A stretch of 64,000 nt of DNA, taken from NCBI RefSeq assembly GCF_013155365.1, contig NZ_JABJRA010000009.1:124001-188000 (forward strand). Reading direction: 5' to 3'. The position numbers and the translations under genes were made by a program. Source of the stretch: Nocardioides sp. zg-DK7169 (GTDB lineage: Bacteria; Actinomycetota; Actinomycetes; Propionibacteriales; Nocardioidaceae). The notes below the pieces were generated by a model, which was given only the letters and a program-made list of their open reading frames with translations, searched no databases and was not told where the DNA came from. Shown here one piece after another: positions 8,656 through 17,152 of the stretch. Position 1 is the first letter of the stretch, and each line of letters begins with the position of its first letter.

Positions 8656-9337
8656 CCTCCAGCAGCAGCCCCGTCGCCGCACCCGCGTGGTCATCCTCGA
8701 GGACCACCACCTCTTCGCGGAGTCGCTCGAGGTCGCCCTGTCCATCGACGGGTACGACGTGCGCCGCCTCGGCGTCAACGACGTCTCCTCCGCCGCCGCG
8801 GCCGTCTCCGCGGTGTCCCGGCTGCGCCCGCGCATCCTCCTGCTCGACCTCGACCTCGGCCCGCTGGGCGACGCCGTCCGGTTGATCACCCCGATGGCCA
8901 AGGAGGGCATCAACGTCGTGGTGGTCACCGCCTCCGACGACCGGGCCCGCTGGGGCGAGTGCGTGGCCAACGGCGCGCGCCGCGTCGTGTCCAAGACCCG
9001 GCCGCTGAACGAGGTCCTCTCGGTGGTGCGCCGGCTCAGCCAGGGCCTGCAGGTGCAGGACCCGCAGGAGCGCGAGGAGCTGCTCAAGGCCTGGCGCGAC
9101 CAGCGCGCCAGCCAGCAGGACGTGCGCGGCCGGCTGAACTCCCTGACCCCGCGCGAGCGGCAGGTCCTCGGTCACCTGATCGCGGGCCACCAGGTGCGCG
9201 AGATCGCCCGGATCGGGGTCATCTCGGAGGCGACCGTCCGCACCCAGGTGAAGTCGATCCTGTCCAAGCTGGGGGTCTCCTCCCAGCTGGCCGCGGTCGG
9301 CCTGGCCAACTCCGTGGGCTGGCGCGTCGAGGCCTGA
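8648..9337 (+). CDS. NarL/LuxR-family response regulator
   Basis: 229 residues from TTG 8648, chosen because AAGGAG lies seven nt upstream and the receiver domain starts soon after (TRVVILEDHHLFAESLEVAL). The phosphoacceptor is the first Asp of ILLLDLDLG (about residue 67), the acidic pocket is ED (about 18-19), and the conserved Lys is in VVSKTRPL. The HTH is LTPRERQVLGHLIAGHQVRE ... SEATVRTQVKSILSKLGVSS. Unlike the orphan LuxR protein across the intergenic region, all phosphorylation residues are present. It is translationally coupled to the kinase. Confidence 0.92.
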   Translation: MPNLQQQPRRRTRVVILEDHHLFAESLEVALSIDGYDVRRLGVNDVSSAAAAVSAVSRLRPRILLLDLDLGPLGDAVRLITPMAKEGINVVVVTASDDRARWGECVANGARRVVSKTRPLNEVLSVVRRLSQGLQVQDPQEREELLKAWRDQRASQQDVRGRLNSLTPRERQVLGHLIAGHQVREIARIGVISEATVRTQVKSILSKLGVSSQLAAVGLANSVGWRVEA

Positions 9338-9373
9338 CGCCCGCCCCGGCGCCGACAGGCACCCAGGCGGCGC

Positions 9374-10123
9374 TCAGCCGGTGCGCTCGGCGTACAGCGT
9401 CGCGGCCGCGTGCACGTCGAGCACGTACTGGCGGGAGTGGTTGTAGGAGAAGACCGCCTCCGACCAGCCGTCCCCGGAGGTCAGGTCGCGGTCGTCGTGG
9501 CACAGGTAGCGCGCCGCGGCCAGCGCCGCGTCGTCGAGGTCGTTGGGGTCCGAGACGCCGTCGCCGTCGCCGTCGGAGGCCCAGGTCGCCCAGGTCGAGG
9601 GGATGAACTGCATCGGGCCGACCGCGTGGTCCCAGTGCCGGTTGCCGTGCCATCGGGTGCTGTCCCGCGTCGCCGGGATGGCGGCGAAGTCGCCCGACCC
9701 GTCCAGCGCGGGGCCCAGGATGCGCTCCGAGGACTGCCCGTCGACGCCGAGGGTGCGCTCCCCGATCGTGCCGTGCTGCGACTCCACCCAGCCGATGCCG
9801 GCCAGCGTCGTCCAGCCGAGGGTGCAGGTGCGGCCCACCGCGAGCTGCGCGGTGGCGTAGGCGCGCAGGGCGGTGGCGGGGATGCCGGCCCGCTCGGCGG
9901 TGGCGGTGAGCCAGGCCGTGTCGATCTGCGGTACGCCGACCGGCTGGTCCGGCGGCACCACGGGGCCCTGCGCCGTCGTGGGCGCGGGCGCGACGACGTA
10001 CGGCTGGCGGATCGTGGGGATCGGCTCGGGGCCGGCCAGCACCGTCTGCGATCCCGCCCACCCGAGCCCGGCGACGGCGAGCAGCGCCGCCGCCAGCGAC
10101 CCGATGAGGCGCGCGGGCCTCAC
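9374..10123 (-). CDS. Secreted lytic murein transglycosylase (MltB/SLT-like)
   Basis: 249 residues from GTG 10123. A signal peptide or membrane anchor (LIGSLAAALLAVAGLGWAGS) and a Pro-rich linker precede a lysozyme-like fold. GIGWVESQHG carries the predicted catalytic Glu, GPMQFIPSTWATW is the family hallmark, and a GVSDPNDLDDAALAAARYLC segment and SYNHS follow. These enzymes cleave the MurNAc-GlcNAc bond in peptidoglycan and form 1,6-anhydro ends. SDGDGDGVSDPND is an Asp-rich loop often seen in actinobacterial members and may bind calcium. Confidence 0.9.
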   Translation of the reverse strand: MRPARLIGSLAAALLAVAGLGWAGSQTVLAGPEPIPTIRQPYVVAPAPTTAQGPVVPPDQPVGVPQIDTAWLTATAERAGIPATALRAYATAQLAVGRTCTLGWTTLAGIGWVESQHGTIGERTLGVDGQSSERILGPALDGSGDFAAIPATRDSTRWHGNRHWDHAVGPMQFIPSTWATWASDGDGDGVSDPNDLDDAALAAARYLCHDDRDLTSGDGWSEAVFSYNHSRQYVLDVHAAATLYAERTG

Positions 10124-10236
10124 CGGGACCGGCCGGCGACGCCCGCACGCGGGCGCAGGTGCCGGAGGTCGCAGGACATGGCGTCAGTATGGCCGGGGTC
10201 CCCCGGCCCCGGCGAGCCAGGCCCGACCGCGGACGC

Positions 10237-11037
10237 TCAGCCCGCGGAGGTGACCCCGGTGCGCTTGATGAACGCGAGGATCCGCTCGGCGAGCTCGGGG
10301 CGGCACACGATCAGGTCGGGGAGGTAGACGTCGTCCTGGTTGTACTCCAGCGGCGTGCCGTCGATGCGCGAGGTGAACAGCCCGGCCGCGCGGGCGACGG
10401 CGACGGGGGCGGCGGAGTCCCACTCGTACTGCCCGCCGGCGTGCACGTAGGCGTCGGTGAGGTCGCGGGCCACCGAGATGACCTTGACCCCGGCGGAGCC
10501 CATCGGCACCAGCTCGGCGTCCAGCTCGACGGCGAGGGCGTTGACGAACTCCGGCGGGCGGCTGCGCGAGACCGCGATCCGCGGGCGCGGCGCGGTCGAG
10601 GCCGGTACGACGGGCGGCGCGGCGGTCGTGAAGGTCTCCCCCAGTGCCGGCTGGGCCACGGCGCCGGCGGTCAGGTCGCCACCGTCGGCGGTGCGCTCCC
10701 ACAGCGCGACGTGGACCGCCCAGTCCTCGCGCGGGACCTCGGAGAACTCGCGGGTGCCGTCGAGCGGGTCGACGATCCAGACCCGGTCGCGCTCCAGGCG
10801 GGCCTTGTCGTCCTTGCCCTCCTCGGAGAGGACGGCGTCGCCGGGGCGGTGCTCGGCGAGCAGGCTCATCAGCAGCTCGTGGGCGGCGCGGTCGCCGGCG
10901 TCCTTGAGCTCGCGGCCCTCCAGGCCCTCCCGGCGCACCTCGAGGAGGCGGCGCCCGGCGGCCTCGGCCAGCCAGGTGGCGAGGACGTGGTCGTCGGTGG
11001 CGGCGGCGGGCGGCGGGGTTCCGGGGTCGAAGCTCAC
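10237..11037 (-). CDS. cysQ: 3'(2'),5'-bisphosphate nucleotidase / inositol monophosphatase family (CysQ-like)
   Basis: 266 residues from GTG 11037; a TAGGCT hexamer seven nt upstream suggests leaderless transcription. Metal-site motifs of the FIG superfamily are present in order: LSEEGKDD, WIVDPLDGTREF (the DPLDGT metal ligands) and EWDSAAPVAVARAAG. The length and the DPLDGTREF variant fit CysQ, which hydrolyses the sulfate-assimilation by-product PAP to AMP. Inositol phosphatase activity cannot be excluded. The HAD gene ends 10 nt before it on the same strand, but its own -10-like box suggests separate transcription. Confidence 0.88.
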   Translation of the reverse strand: MSFDPGTPPPAAATDDHVLATWLAEAAGRRLLEVRREGLEGRELKDAGDRAAHELLMSLLAEHRPGDAVLSEEGKDDKARLERDRVWIVDPLDGTREFSEVPREDWAVHVALWERTADGGDLTAGAVAQPALGETFTTAAPPVVPASTAPRPRIAVSRSRPPEFVNALAVELDAELVPMGSAGVKVISVARDLTDAYVHAGGQYEWDSAAPVAVARAAGLFTSRIDGTPLEYNQDDVYLPDLIVCRPELAERILAFIKRTGVTSAG

Positions 11038-11047
11038 GGGCGGGAGC

Positions 11048-11656
11048 CTAGCCGGACAGCCGGACGCCGGCCTCCCCGAGGCGGTGGCGCAGGGCGGGCA
11101 GGCCCTCCTCGAGCCGCCAGGTCACCGCGCGCATCCCGGCGGCTCGGGCGGTGTCGGCGTACGCCGGGTGGTCGTCGACCAGCACCACCTCGGCGGCCGG
11201 GAGGCCGAGCTCGGCCAGCACGTGGGCGAGGAACGCCGGGTCGTCCTTGGTGGCCCCGAGGACGCAGGAGCAGAAGCAGCGGTCGAAGAGCTCCGCGTAC
11301 CCCATCTCCTCCAGCAGGTACGCCGCGCGCACGTCGTTCTGGTTGGTCGCCAGGTGGCACCCGAGCCCGGCGGCGCGCAGGTCGCCCACCAGCGCGCGGA
11401 CGCCCTCGTCGACCTCGACGCGGCGCCACAGCTGCAGCAGCCCGGCCTCGCGCCCGGCCAGGCCCCAGCGCGCAGCCAGCTCGGCCACGACACCGGCGAA
11501 GGGGCGCTCGCCGCGCAGCGCCGGCGCCTCGGCGGCCCACAGGTCGTCGGTGAAGCGATCGGCATCGGCCGCGGGCACCAGGCCGCGCACGGCGTCCAGC
11601 CACCCGGCGGGGTTGCGCTGCAGCACGCCGTCGGCGTCGAGCAGGACCGCACGCAC
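11048..11656 (-). CDS. HAD-superfamily hydrolase
   Basis: 202 residues from GTG 11656. Motif I is VLLDADGVL (the nucleophile and acid/base Asp pair), the cap is helical, motif II is HLATNQND, the Lys is in LGATKDDPAFLAHVL, and motif IV is VVLVDDHPAYADTARAAGMR. This is the haloacid dehalogenase phosphatase pattern (epoxide hydrolase-like/phosphoglycolate phosphatase-like branch). The substrate is not predictable. It starts 11 nt after pth and is probably co-transcribed with it. Confidence 0.87.
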   Translation of the reverse strand: MRAVLLDADGVLQRNPAGWLDAVRGLVPAADADRFTDDLWAAEAPALRGERPFAGVVAELAARWGLAGREAGLLQLWRRVEVDEGVRALVGDLRAAGLGCHLATNQNDVRAAYLLEEMGYAELFDRCFCSCVLGATKDDPAFLAHVLAELGLPAAEVVLVDDHPAYADTARAAGMRAVTWRLEEGLPALRHRLGEAGVRLSG

Positions 11657-11667
11657 CGGCGGCAGGG

Positions 11668-12261
11668 TCAGGAGTTGAACTGCTGCTGGGTGCGCTCGAG
11701 GCCCTCGGTGACCAGGCACTCGACGGCGTCGGCGGCGGAGTCCACGCCGAAGGGCAGCAGCTTGCGCTCGGCGGCGGAGTAGTTGGAGAGCACGAAGTCG
11801 GCGACGTCCTGGCGACCGGGTGGGCGGCCGATGCCGACGCGCACCCGGTTGAAGTCGCCGGTGCCCAGCGAGGAGCGCATCGACTTCAGGCCGTTGTGGC
11901 CGTTGTCGCCGCCGCCCAGCTTGACCCGCATCGTGTCGAAGGGGATGTCGAGCTCGTCGTGGATCGCGACGACGTGCTCCGGGGCGACCTTGTAGAAGCT
12001 GGCGAGGGCCTTGACCGGGCCGCCGACCTCGTTCATGTACGAGCGCGGCTTGGCCAGCACGACCCGGGGGCCGGGCCGGCCGGGCGCGCCGAGGCGTCCT
12101 TCGACGACCTCGGCGCGGCCCGACTTGTGGGCACGGAACGACGACCCCATCCGGGAGGCCAGCTCCTCGACCACGAGGTAGCCGATGTTGTGGCGGTGCC
12201 CGGCGTACGTCGGGCCGGGATTCCCCAGCCCGACGACGAGCCACACGGGTGCGTCGGTCAC
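11668..12261 (-). CDS. pth: Peptidyl-tRNA hydrolase
   Basis: 197 residues from GTG 12261. It releases peptides from peptidyl-tRNA dropped by ribosomes. Family features are [20 protein letters not shown] (catalytic His in HRHN), [22 protein letters not shown] with the supporting Asp, and [12 protein letters not shown]. It lies directly after rplY on the same strand (47 nt gap), an arrangement that is widely conserved in actinobacteria and supports both assignments. Confidence 0.97.
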   Translation of the reverse strand: MTDAPVWLVVGLGNPGPTYAGHRHNIGYLVVEELASRMGSSFRAHKSGRAEVVEGRLGAPGRPGPRVVLAKPRSYMNEVGGPVKALASFYKVAPEHVVAIHDELDIPFDTMRVKLGGGDNGHNGLKSMRSSLGTGDFNRVRVGIGRPPGRQDVADFVLSNYSAAERKLLPFGVDSAADAVECLVTEGLERTQQQFNS

Positions 12262-12308
12262 GGAGTCCCGGCCCTTCGTAGGAGTGCGTGTTCAGTGGTG
12301 CCCGGAGG

Positions 12309-12947
12309 TCACTCCGAGTCGGCCGCGGCCTCGGTCTCGGGGGCGTCCTTCTCGATGCCGGCCTCGACCTCGGCCTGCTCCAGGTCGGCCTCGAGGGCGG
12401 CGGCGCTGACCTGCTCGGTCACGTTCACGATCAGCGTCGCGGGGTCGACGAGCAGCGAGACGTCCTGGGGCAGCGGCAGGTCGGCGGCGGTGATCAGGGT
12501 GCCGGCGACGGCGCCCTCGACCGAGACCTCGATCTGCTCGGGCACGTGGGTGGCCTCGGCCTCGAGCTGGATGCTCGAGGCCTCGGTCACGACCAGGGTG
12601 CCGGGCTTGGCCTCACCGACGACGATGATCGGGACCTCGACGGTGACCTTCTCGCCGCGGACGACGGCGACGAAGTCGACGTGCTCGATGACGCGCTTGA
12701 TCGGGTCGATCTGGACCTGCTTGGTCAGCGCCAGGTGGGTCTCGCCGTCGAGGCTGAGCTCGAGCAGCGCGTTGTAGCCGTGGTTCTTCAGCGCCATCAT
12801 CGTGGCGTGACCCGGCAGGATCACGTGCAGCGGCTCGGCGCCGTGGCCGTAGACGACGGCGGGGATCTTGTGCTCGCGGCGGATACGGCGGGCGGCACCC
12901 TTGCCGAACTCGGTGCGCTTCTCGGCGGTGATCTTCTCGGCGGACAT
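12309..12947 (-). CDS. rplY: 50S ribosomal protein L25/general stress protein CTC
   Basis: 212 residues from ATG 12947 with GGAG eight nt upstream. Residues 1-95 form the 5S rRNA-binding L25 domain (RTEFGKGAARRIRREHKIPA, VVYGHGAEPLHV), and about 100-185 the TL5/CTC beta domain (VEVPIIVVGEAKPG). An acidic tail ends in ETEAAADSE. The two-domain form is the usual one in actinobacteria. Confidence 0.97.
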   Translation of the reverse strand: MSAEKITAEKRTEFGKGAARRIRREHKIPAVVYGHGAEPLHVILPGHATMMALKNHGYNALLELSLDGETHLALTKQVQIDPIKRVIEHVDFVAVVRGEKVTVEVPIIVVGEAKPGTLVVTEASSIQLEAEATHVPEQIEVSVEGAVAGTLITAADLPLPQDVSLLVDPATLIVNVTEQVSAAALEADLEQAEVEAGIEKDAPETEAAADSE

Positions 12948-13207
12948 GCGACTCTCCTGTTGCGTGCAGACATCAAGGGACCGGGGTCGCCGTGCGAGAT
13001 GGATCCGCCGATCACAGTGCGGCACACGAGACGAGCCGGCCCTGTCGATCACGGAGCCGCGGGTCCGGCGGACCGGACGCGCTCCCTCGCCGAGGCAACC
13101 GCAGCAGTCTAGGCGCGGGTCGGACCGGGTGCCCAATCCGCGCCCGCCCGCCGCTGGCGAACTCGTGCAGAGACAGTCGATCGAGTGGTTTCGCCGTACG
13201 CCGGACG

Positions 13208-13248
13208 CAGCAGGACGCCACTGCCTGAGCGGCGGTGGCGTCCTGCTG
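13208..13248 (-). terminator. Strong hairpin terminator downstream of prs
   Basis: 18-bp arms (13208-13225 and 13231-13248) beginning CAGCAGGACGCCAC and ending GTGGCGTCCTGCTG pair with a single mismatch around a 5-nt loop TGAGC. It starts 22 nt after the prs stop on the minus strand and before rplY. No U-tract follows, as expected for GC-rich actinobacterial terminators. Confidence 0.8.
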
Positions 13249-13269
13249 GTGGTCTGCTGGCCTGTCGGC

Positions 13270-14250
13270 TCAGGCGTGGCCGTCGAACATCGAGGTGACC
13301 GAGCCGTCGTTGAAGACCTCGCGGATCGCGCGGGCGACCAGCGGGGCGATCGAGAGCACGGTCAGCTTGTCGAAGCGGCGCTCGTCGGCGATCGGAAGCG
13401 TGTTGGTGACGACGACCTCGGTGGCCGGGCTGTTCTTGAGCCGGTCCACGGCGGGGTCGGACAGGATCGCGTGGGTCGCGGCGATGATGACGCCCGCGGC
13501 GCCCTCCTTCATGAGGGCCTCGGCGGCCTTCACGATGGTGCCGCCGGTGTCGATCATGTCGTCGGTCAGCACGCACATGCGGCCGGCGACCTCGCCGACC
13601 ACGCGGTTCGCGACCGTCTCGTTCGGGCGGTCGGTGCGGCGGGTCTTGTGGATGAACGCCAGCGGCGCCCCGCCCAGCTTGGCCGACCAGCGCTCGGCGA
13701 CCTTGATCCGGCCGGCGTCCGGGGACACCACGCACAGCTGCTCGCTGCCGTACTTGGACAAGACGTACTCGGTGAGCAGCGGCAGCGCCATCAGGTGGTC
13801 GACGGGGCCGTCGAAGTAGCCCTGGATCTGGTCGGCGTGCAGGTCGACCGAGATCAGCCGGTCGGCGCCGGCCGTCTTGAACAGGTCGGCGATCAGGCGC
13901 GCGGAGATCGGCTCACGGCCGCGGTGCTTCTTGTCCTGGCGCGAGTAGCCGTAGAACGGCATCACGACGGTGATCCGCTTGGCCGAGGCGCGCTTGAGCG
14001 CGTCGACCATGATCAGGTGCTCCATGATCCACTCGTTGATCGGAGCCTTGTGGCTCTGGATCACGAAGGCGTCGCACCCGCGGACGGACTCCTCGTAGCG
14101 GACGTAGATCTCGGAGTTCGCGAACTCGTACGCCGAGGTCGGGACGAGCTCGGTGCCGAGGATCCCGGCAACCTCCTCGGCCAGCTCGGGGTGTGCCCGA
14201 CCACTGAAGACCATCAGGTTCTTCTCGGTGGTCTTCTTCATTCCGGTCAC
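13270..14250 (-). CDS. prs: Ribose-phosphate pyrophosphokinase
   Basis: 326 residues from GTG 14250, selected because AGGAG lies six nt upstream; the ATG at 14241 would be 15 nt away. It makes PRPP from ribose-5-phosphate and ATP for purine, pyrimidine, His and Trp synthesis. Signatures are FYGYSRQDKKHRGREP, LISVDLHADQIQGYFDGPVD and the PRPP loop VLTDDMIDTGGT. Order glmU-prs-rplY-pth on one strand is a standard actinobacterial neighbourhood. Confidence 0.97.
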   Translation of the reverse strand: MTGMKKTTEKNLMVFSGRAHPELAEEVAGILGTELVPTSAYEFANSEIYVRYEESVRGCDAFVIQSHKAPINEWIMEHLIMVDALKRASAKRITVVMPFYGYSRQDKKHRGREPISARLIADLFKTAGADRLISVDLHADQIQGYFDGPVDHLMALPLLTEYVLSKYGSEQLCVVSPDAGRIKVAERWSAKLGGAPLAFIHKTRRTDRPNETVANRVVGEVAGRMCVLTDDMIDTGGTIVKAAEALMKEGAAGVIIAATHAILSDPAVDRLKNSPATEVVVTNTLPIADERRFDKLTVLSIAPLVARAIREVFNDGSVTSMFDGHA

Positions 14251-14320
14251 AAGTGACTCCTGGATCGCCGGGAGGGGATGAACACGATTGTGCCCCTCCG
14301 CGGCGACCGGCCTCAAACCA

Positions 14321-14352
14321 CGGCTCACGTCTGAGACGTCACGTGTGAGCCG
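14321..14352 (-). terminator. Hairpin between glmU and prs, terminator or attenuator
   Basis: Arms CGGCTCAC (14321-14328) and GTGAGCCG (14345-14352) pair perfectly. Inside the loop lies another perfect short palindrome, ACGTCT-G-AGACGT (14327-14339), so two alternative stems compete. It sits 19 nt after the glmU stop and 71 nt before the prs start. Confidence 0.45.
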
Positions 14353-14370
14353 GCTCTCGCTGCCGCGCGC

Positions 14371-15831
14371 CTACTCCGGTGCGGGCCCGGCGGACTCCTC
14401 CGCCTCGCGGGCGGCACGGGCGGCCCCCGCCTGCGCGGTGCCGGGGCGGCGCCGCTCGGCCCAGCCCTCGATGCTGCGCTGCTCCCCGGCACTCACGGCC
14501 AGCGCGCCGGGCGCCACGTCGCGGCGTACGACGGTGCCGGCGCCGGTCGCCGCGCCGTCGCCGATCTCGACCGGGGCGACGAAGGTGTTGTTGGAGCCGG
14601 TGCGCGCGTGGCGCCCGACCTTGGTGCGGTGCTTGGCGACGCCGTCGTAGTTGGCCACGATCGTGCCGGCGCCGATGTTGGTGCCCTCGCCGATCTCCGC
14701 ATCACCGACGTAGGACAGGTGCGGCACCTTCGCCCCCGCGCCGATCTCGGCGTTCTTGGTCTCCACGAACGCGCCGATCTTGCCCGCCGCCCCCAGCCGG
14801 GTGCCGGGCCGCAGGTAGGAGAACGGGCCGACGTGGGCGCCGGCGCCGACGACGGCGAGCTCCGCGTGGGTGCGCACCACCCGGGCGCCCTCCCCCACCT
14901 CGCAGTCCTTGAGCGTCGTGTCCGGCCCCACCACGGCGTCCTCGGCGACGGCGGTCGCGCCCAGCAGCTGGGTGCCGGGCAACAGCGTCACGTCGCGGGC
15001 GAGCACCACGTCGGCGTCGACCCAGGTGGTGGCGGGGTCCATCACCGTGACGCCCTCGCGCATCCAGCCGGTCAGGATCCGGTGGTTCATCTCGCGGCCC
15101 AGCTCGGCGAGCTGCACGCGGTCGTTGGCACCCTCGGTCTGGAGCACGTCGTCGATCACCAGCGCGCCGACCGCGAGGCCGTCCTCGCGGGCGATGCCGA
15201 CCGCGTCGGTGAGGTAGTACTCGCCCTTGGCGTTGTCGTTGGAGATGCGCGGCAGCGCGGAGAGCAGGAACTCCGCGTCGAAGGCCAGGATCCCGGAGTT
15301 GATCTCGGCGATCTCGCGCTGCTGCGGCGTGGCGTCCTTCTCCTCCACGATCGCCACGACCTCGCCCTCCTCGTCGCGGACCACGCGCCCGTAGCCGAAC
15401 GGCTGGGCCACCACGGCGCTGAGGATGCTGACCGCGCGCTGGGCCGCCTCGTGCTCCGCGGCCAGGGCGCGCAGCGACTCCCCCTCGAGCAGCGGGGTGT
15501 CGCCGTAGGCGACCAGGACGGTGCCCTCGACCGTGCCCTCGGCGGCGAGCAGCGCCTCGACCGCGACGCGTACCGCATGCCCGGTGCCGGCCTGCTCCTC
15601 CTGGACCGCGAGGAGCGCCTGCGGCATCAGCTGCTGCACGTGTGGACCGACGACCTCGCGCTGGTGGCCCACGACGGTCACCACCCGGTCGGCGCCCGAG
15701 CCGGCGACGGCGTTCAGCACGTGACCGATCATGGTGCGCCCGCAGATCGGGTGCAGCACCTTCATCGTCTTGGACTTCATCCGGGTGCCTCCACCCGCGG
15801 CCAGCACGATGACCGTCAGCTCACGACTCAT
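14371..15831 (-). CDS. glmU: Bifunctional GlmU: GlcNAc-1-P uridylyltransferase / GlcN-1-P acetyltransferase
   Basis: 486 residues. The N-terminal Rossmann pyrophosphorylase domain starts VIVLAAGGGTRMKSKTMKVL and includes EEQAGTGHAV, VAYGDTPLL and EINSGILAFD. The C-terminal half is a left-handed beta-helix of hexapeptide repeats with THAELAVVGAGAHVGPFSYL, ETKNAEIGAGAKVPHLSYVG and GSNNTFVAPVEIGDGAATGA. It makes UDP-GlcNAc for peptidoglycan. The Pro/Ala/Glu-rich tail ending SAGPAPE is an actinobacterial extension. The ATG lies immediately 3' of the tRNA-Gln gene, so glmU is probably transcribed through or from within the tRNA region. Confidence 0.97.
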   Translation of the reverse strand: MSRELTVIVLAAGGGTRMKSKTMKVLHPICGRTMIGHVLNAVAGSGADRVVTVVGHQREVVGPHVQQLMPQALLAVQEEQAGTGHAVRVAVEALLAAEGTVEGTVLVAYGDTPLLEGESLRALAAEHEAAQRAVSILSAVVAQPFGYGRVVRDEEGEVVAIVEEKDATPQQREIAEINSGILAFDAEFLLSALPRISNDNAKGEYYLTDAVGIAREDGLAVGALVIDDVLQTEGANDRVQLAELGREMNHRILTGWMREGVTVMDPATTWVDADVVLARDVTLLPGTQLLGATAVAEDAVVGPDTTLKDCEVGEGARVVRTHAELAVVGAGAHVGPFSYLRPGTRLGAAGKIGAFVETKNAEIGAGAKVPHLSYVGDAEIGEGTNIGAGTIVANYDGVAKHRTKVGRHARTGSNNTFVAPVEIGDGAATGAGTVVRRDVAPGALAVSAGEQRSIEGWAERRRPGTAQAGAARAAREAEESAGPAPE

Positions 15832-15832
15832 G

Positions 15833-15911
15833 CTCCCCGGGTAGGAGTCGAACCTACGTCGCTAGTCCTGATTCAAAGTCAGGCGGGCCCTGCCGGCAGA
15901 CCAACCGGGGA
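15833..15911 (-). tRNA. tRNA-Gln (anticodon TTG)
   Basis: Acceptor stem TCCCCGG/CCGGGGA with discriminator G, anticodon stem CCTGA/TCAGG around loop CTTTGAA (anticodon TTG, decoding CAA), and T-arm GTAGG-TTCGACT-CCTAC. The gene encodes no CCA. It is 79 nt long because the D-arm is long and about 9 nt (ACTAGCGAC) lie between anticodon and T stems, more than the usual 4-5. The predicted 3' end is one nt from the glmU start codon. Confidence 0.88.
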
Positions 15912-16024
15912 ATGTCCCTCGCGGGAGCTGTTCCCTGCCCGGCGTCGACCGATCTCGTGCAGATCTCGGCAGATGTCGTCCAGGGGACTGCCTCACCTTA
16001 GTTGCTCCCCCTACGCTCGCACCC

Positions 16025-17152
16025 GTGGACCTGCCCGTGATGCCACCCGTCCAGCCGATGCTCGCCAAGTCCGTGTCCGGCGTGCCCGCGCCCGACGCCC
16101 AGGGCGGCCTGCTCTTCGAGCCCAAGTGGGACGGGTTCCGCTGCCTGGTCTTCCGCGACGGCGACGAGGTCGAGCTGGCCTCGCGCAACACCAAGCCGCT
16201 GACCCGCTACTTCCCCGACATCGTCGCCGCCGTGCGCGAGCAGCTGCCCGAGCGCTGCGTCGTCGACGGCGAGATCTTCGTGGCCCTGCCCGCGCCGGGC
16301 GGTGGGCGCCGGCTCGCCTTCGAGGCCCTCCAGGAGCGCATCCACCCGGCGGCCTCGCGGGTGGCGATGCTCGCCGAGGAGACGCCGGCCGGGTTCGTGG
16401 CCTTCGACCTGCTCGCGCTCGGCGAGGAGTCGCTGGTGACGCGCCCGTTCGCCGAGCGGCGCGCCGCGCTGGAGGACGCGCTGGCCCACCTGGCCGGCCA
16501 GCACGGCCCGTGCTTCCTGACCCGCACCACCACCGACGGCGCCGAGGCGCAGCGCTGGTTCACCGAGTTCGAGGGCGCCGGGCTCGACGGCGTGGTCGCC
16601 AAGCCGCTCTCCGCGCCGTACCGGCCCAACGTCCGGACCATGCTCAAGGTCAAGCACGAGCGCACCGCCGACGTCGTCGTCGCCGGCTACCGCGAGCACA
16701 AGACCTCCACGCCCGAGCGGCCGCTGCTCGGCAGCCTGCTGCTCGGGCTGTACGACGCGGACGGCGCGCTCCAGCACATCGGCGTGTGCGCCAGCTTCAC
16801 CGCCGCCCGGCGCGCGGAGCTGATCGAGCAGCTGCAGCCGCTGGTGGTCCCGCTCGAGGAGCACCCGTGGGGCCACTGGGCGCAGGCGCTGACCGCGAAC
16901 CCGGATCGGGTACCGGGGACGCAGAGCAGGTGGAGCGCCGGCAAGGACCTGAGCTTCGTCCCGCTGCGTCCCGACCTTGTCCTGGAGGTGAAGTACGACC
17001 ACATGGAGGGATCGCGACTTCGCCACACCGCGCAGTTCAAGCGCTGGCGCCCGGACCGGGACCCGACGTCGTGCGGGTACGACCAGCTCGAGGAACCCGC
17101 CGGCTACGACCTCGCCACCATCCTGACCAGCACCCCGGAAGGCACCAGATGA
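16025..17152 (+). CDS. ligC: ATP-dependent DNA ligase, LigC type
   Basis: 375 residues from GTG 16025, seven nt after a TACGCT hexamer (16012-16017), so probably leaderless. The adenylated Lys is in FEPKWDGFRC (motif I), followed by RNTKPLTRYFPD (motif Ia), VVDGEIFV (motif III), GLDGVVAKPL (motif IV) and MLKVKH (motif V). An OB-fold domain occupies the C-terminal third. LigC is a stand-alone ligase thought to serve backup repair (end joining/base excision). PrimPol-C, its usual genomic partner, is about 900 nt away on the opposite strand. Confidence 0.93.
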   Translation: MDLPVMPPVQPMLAKSVSGVPAPDAQGGLLFEPKWDGFRCLVFRDGDEVELASRNTKPLTRYFPDIVAAVREQLPERCVVDGEIFVALPAPGGGRRLAFEALQERIHPAASRVAMLAEETPAGFVAFDLLALGEESLVTRPFAERRAALEDALAHLAGQHGPCFLTRTTTDGAEAQRWFTEFEGAGLDGVVAKPLSAPYRPNVRTMLKVKHERTADVVVAGYREHKTSTPERPLLGSLLLGLYDADGALQHIGVCASFTAARRAELIEQLQPLVVPLEEHPWGHWAQALTANPDRVPGTQSRWSAGKDLSFVPLRPDLVLEVKYDHMEGSRLRHTAQFKRWRPDRDPTSCGYDQLEEPAGYDLATILTSTPEGTR

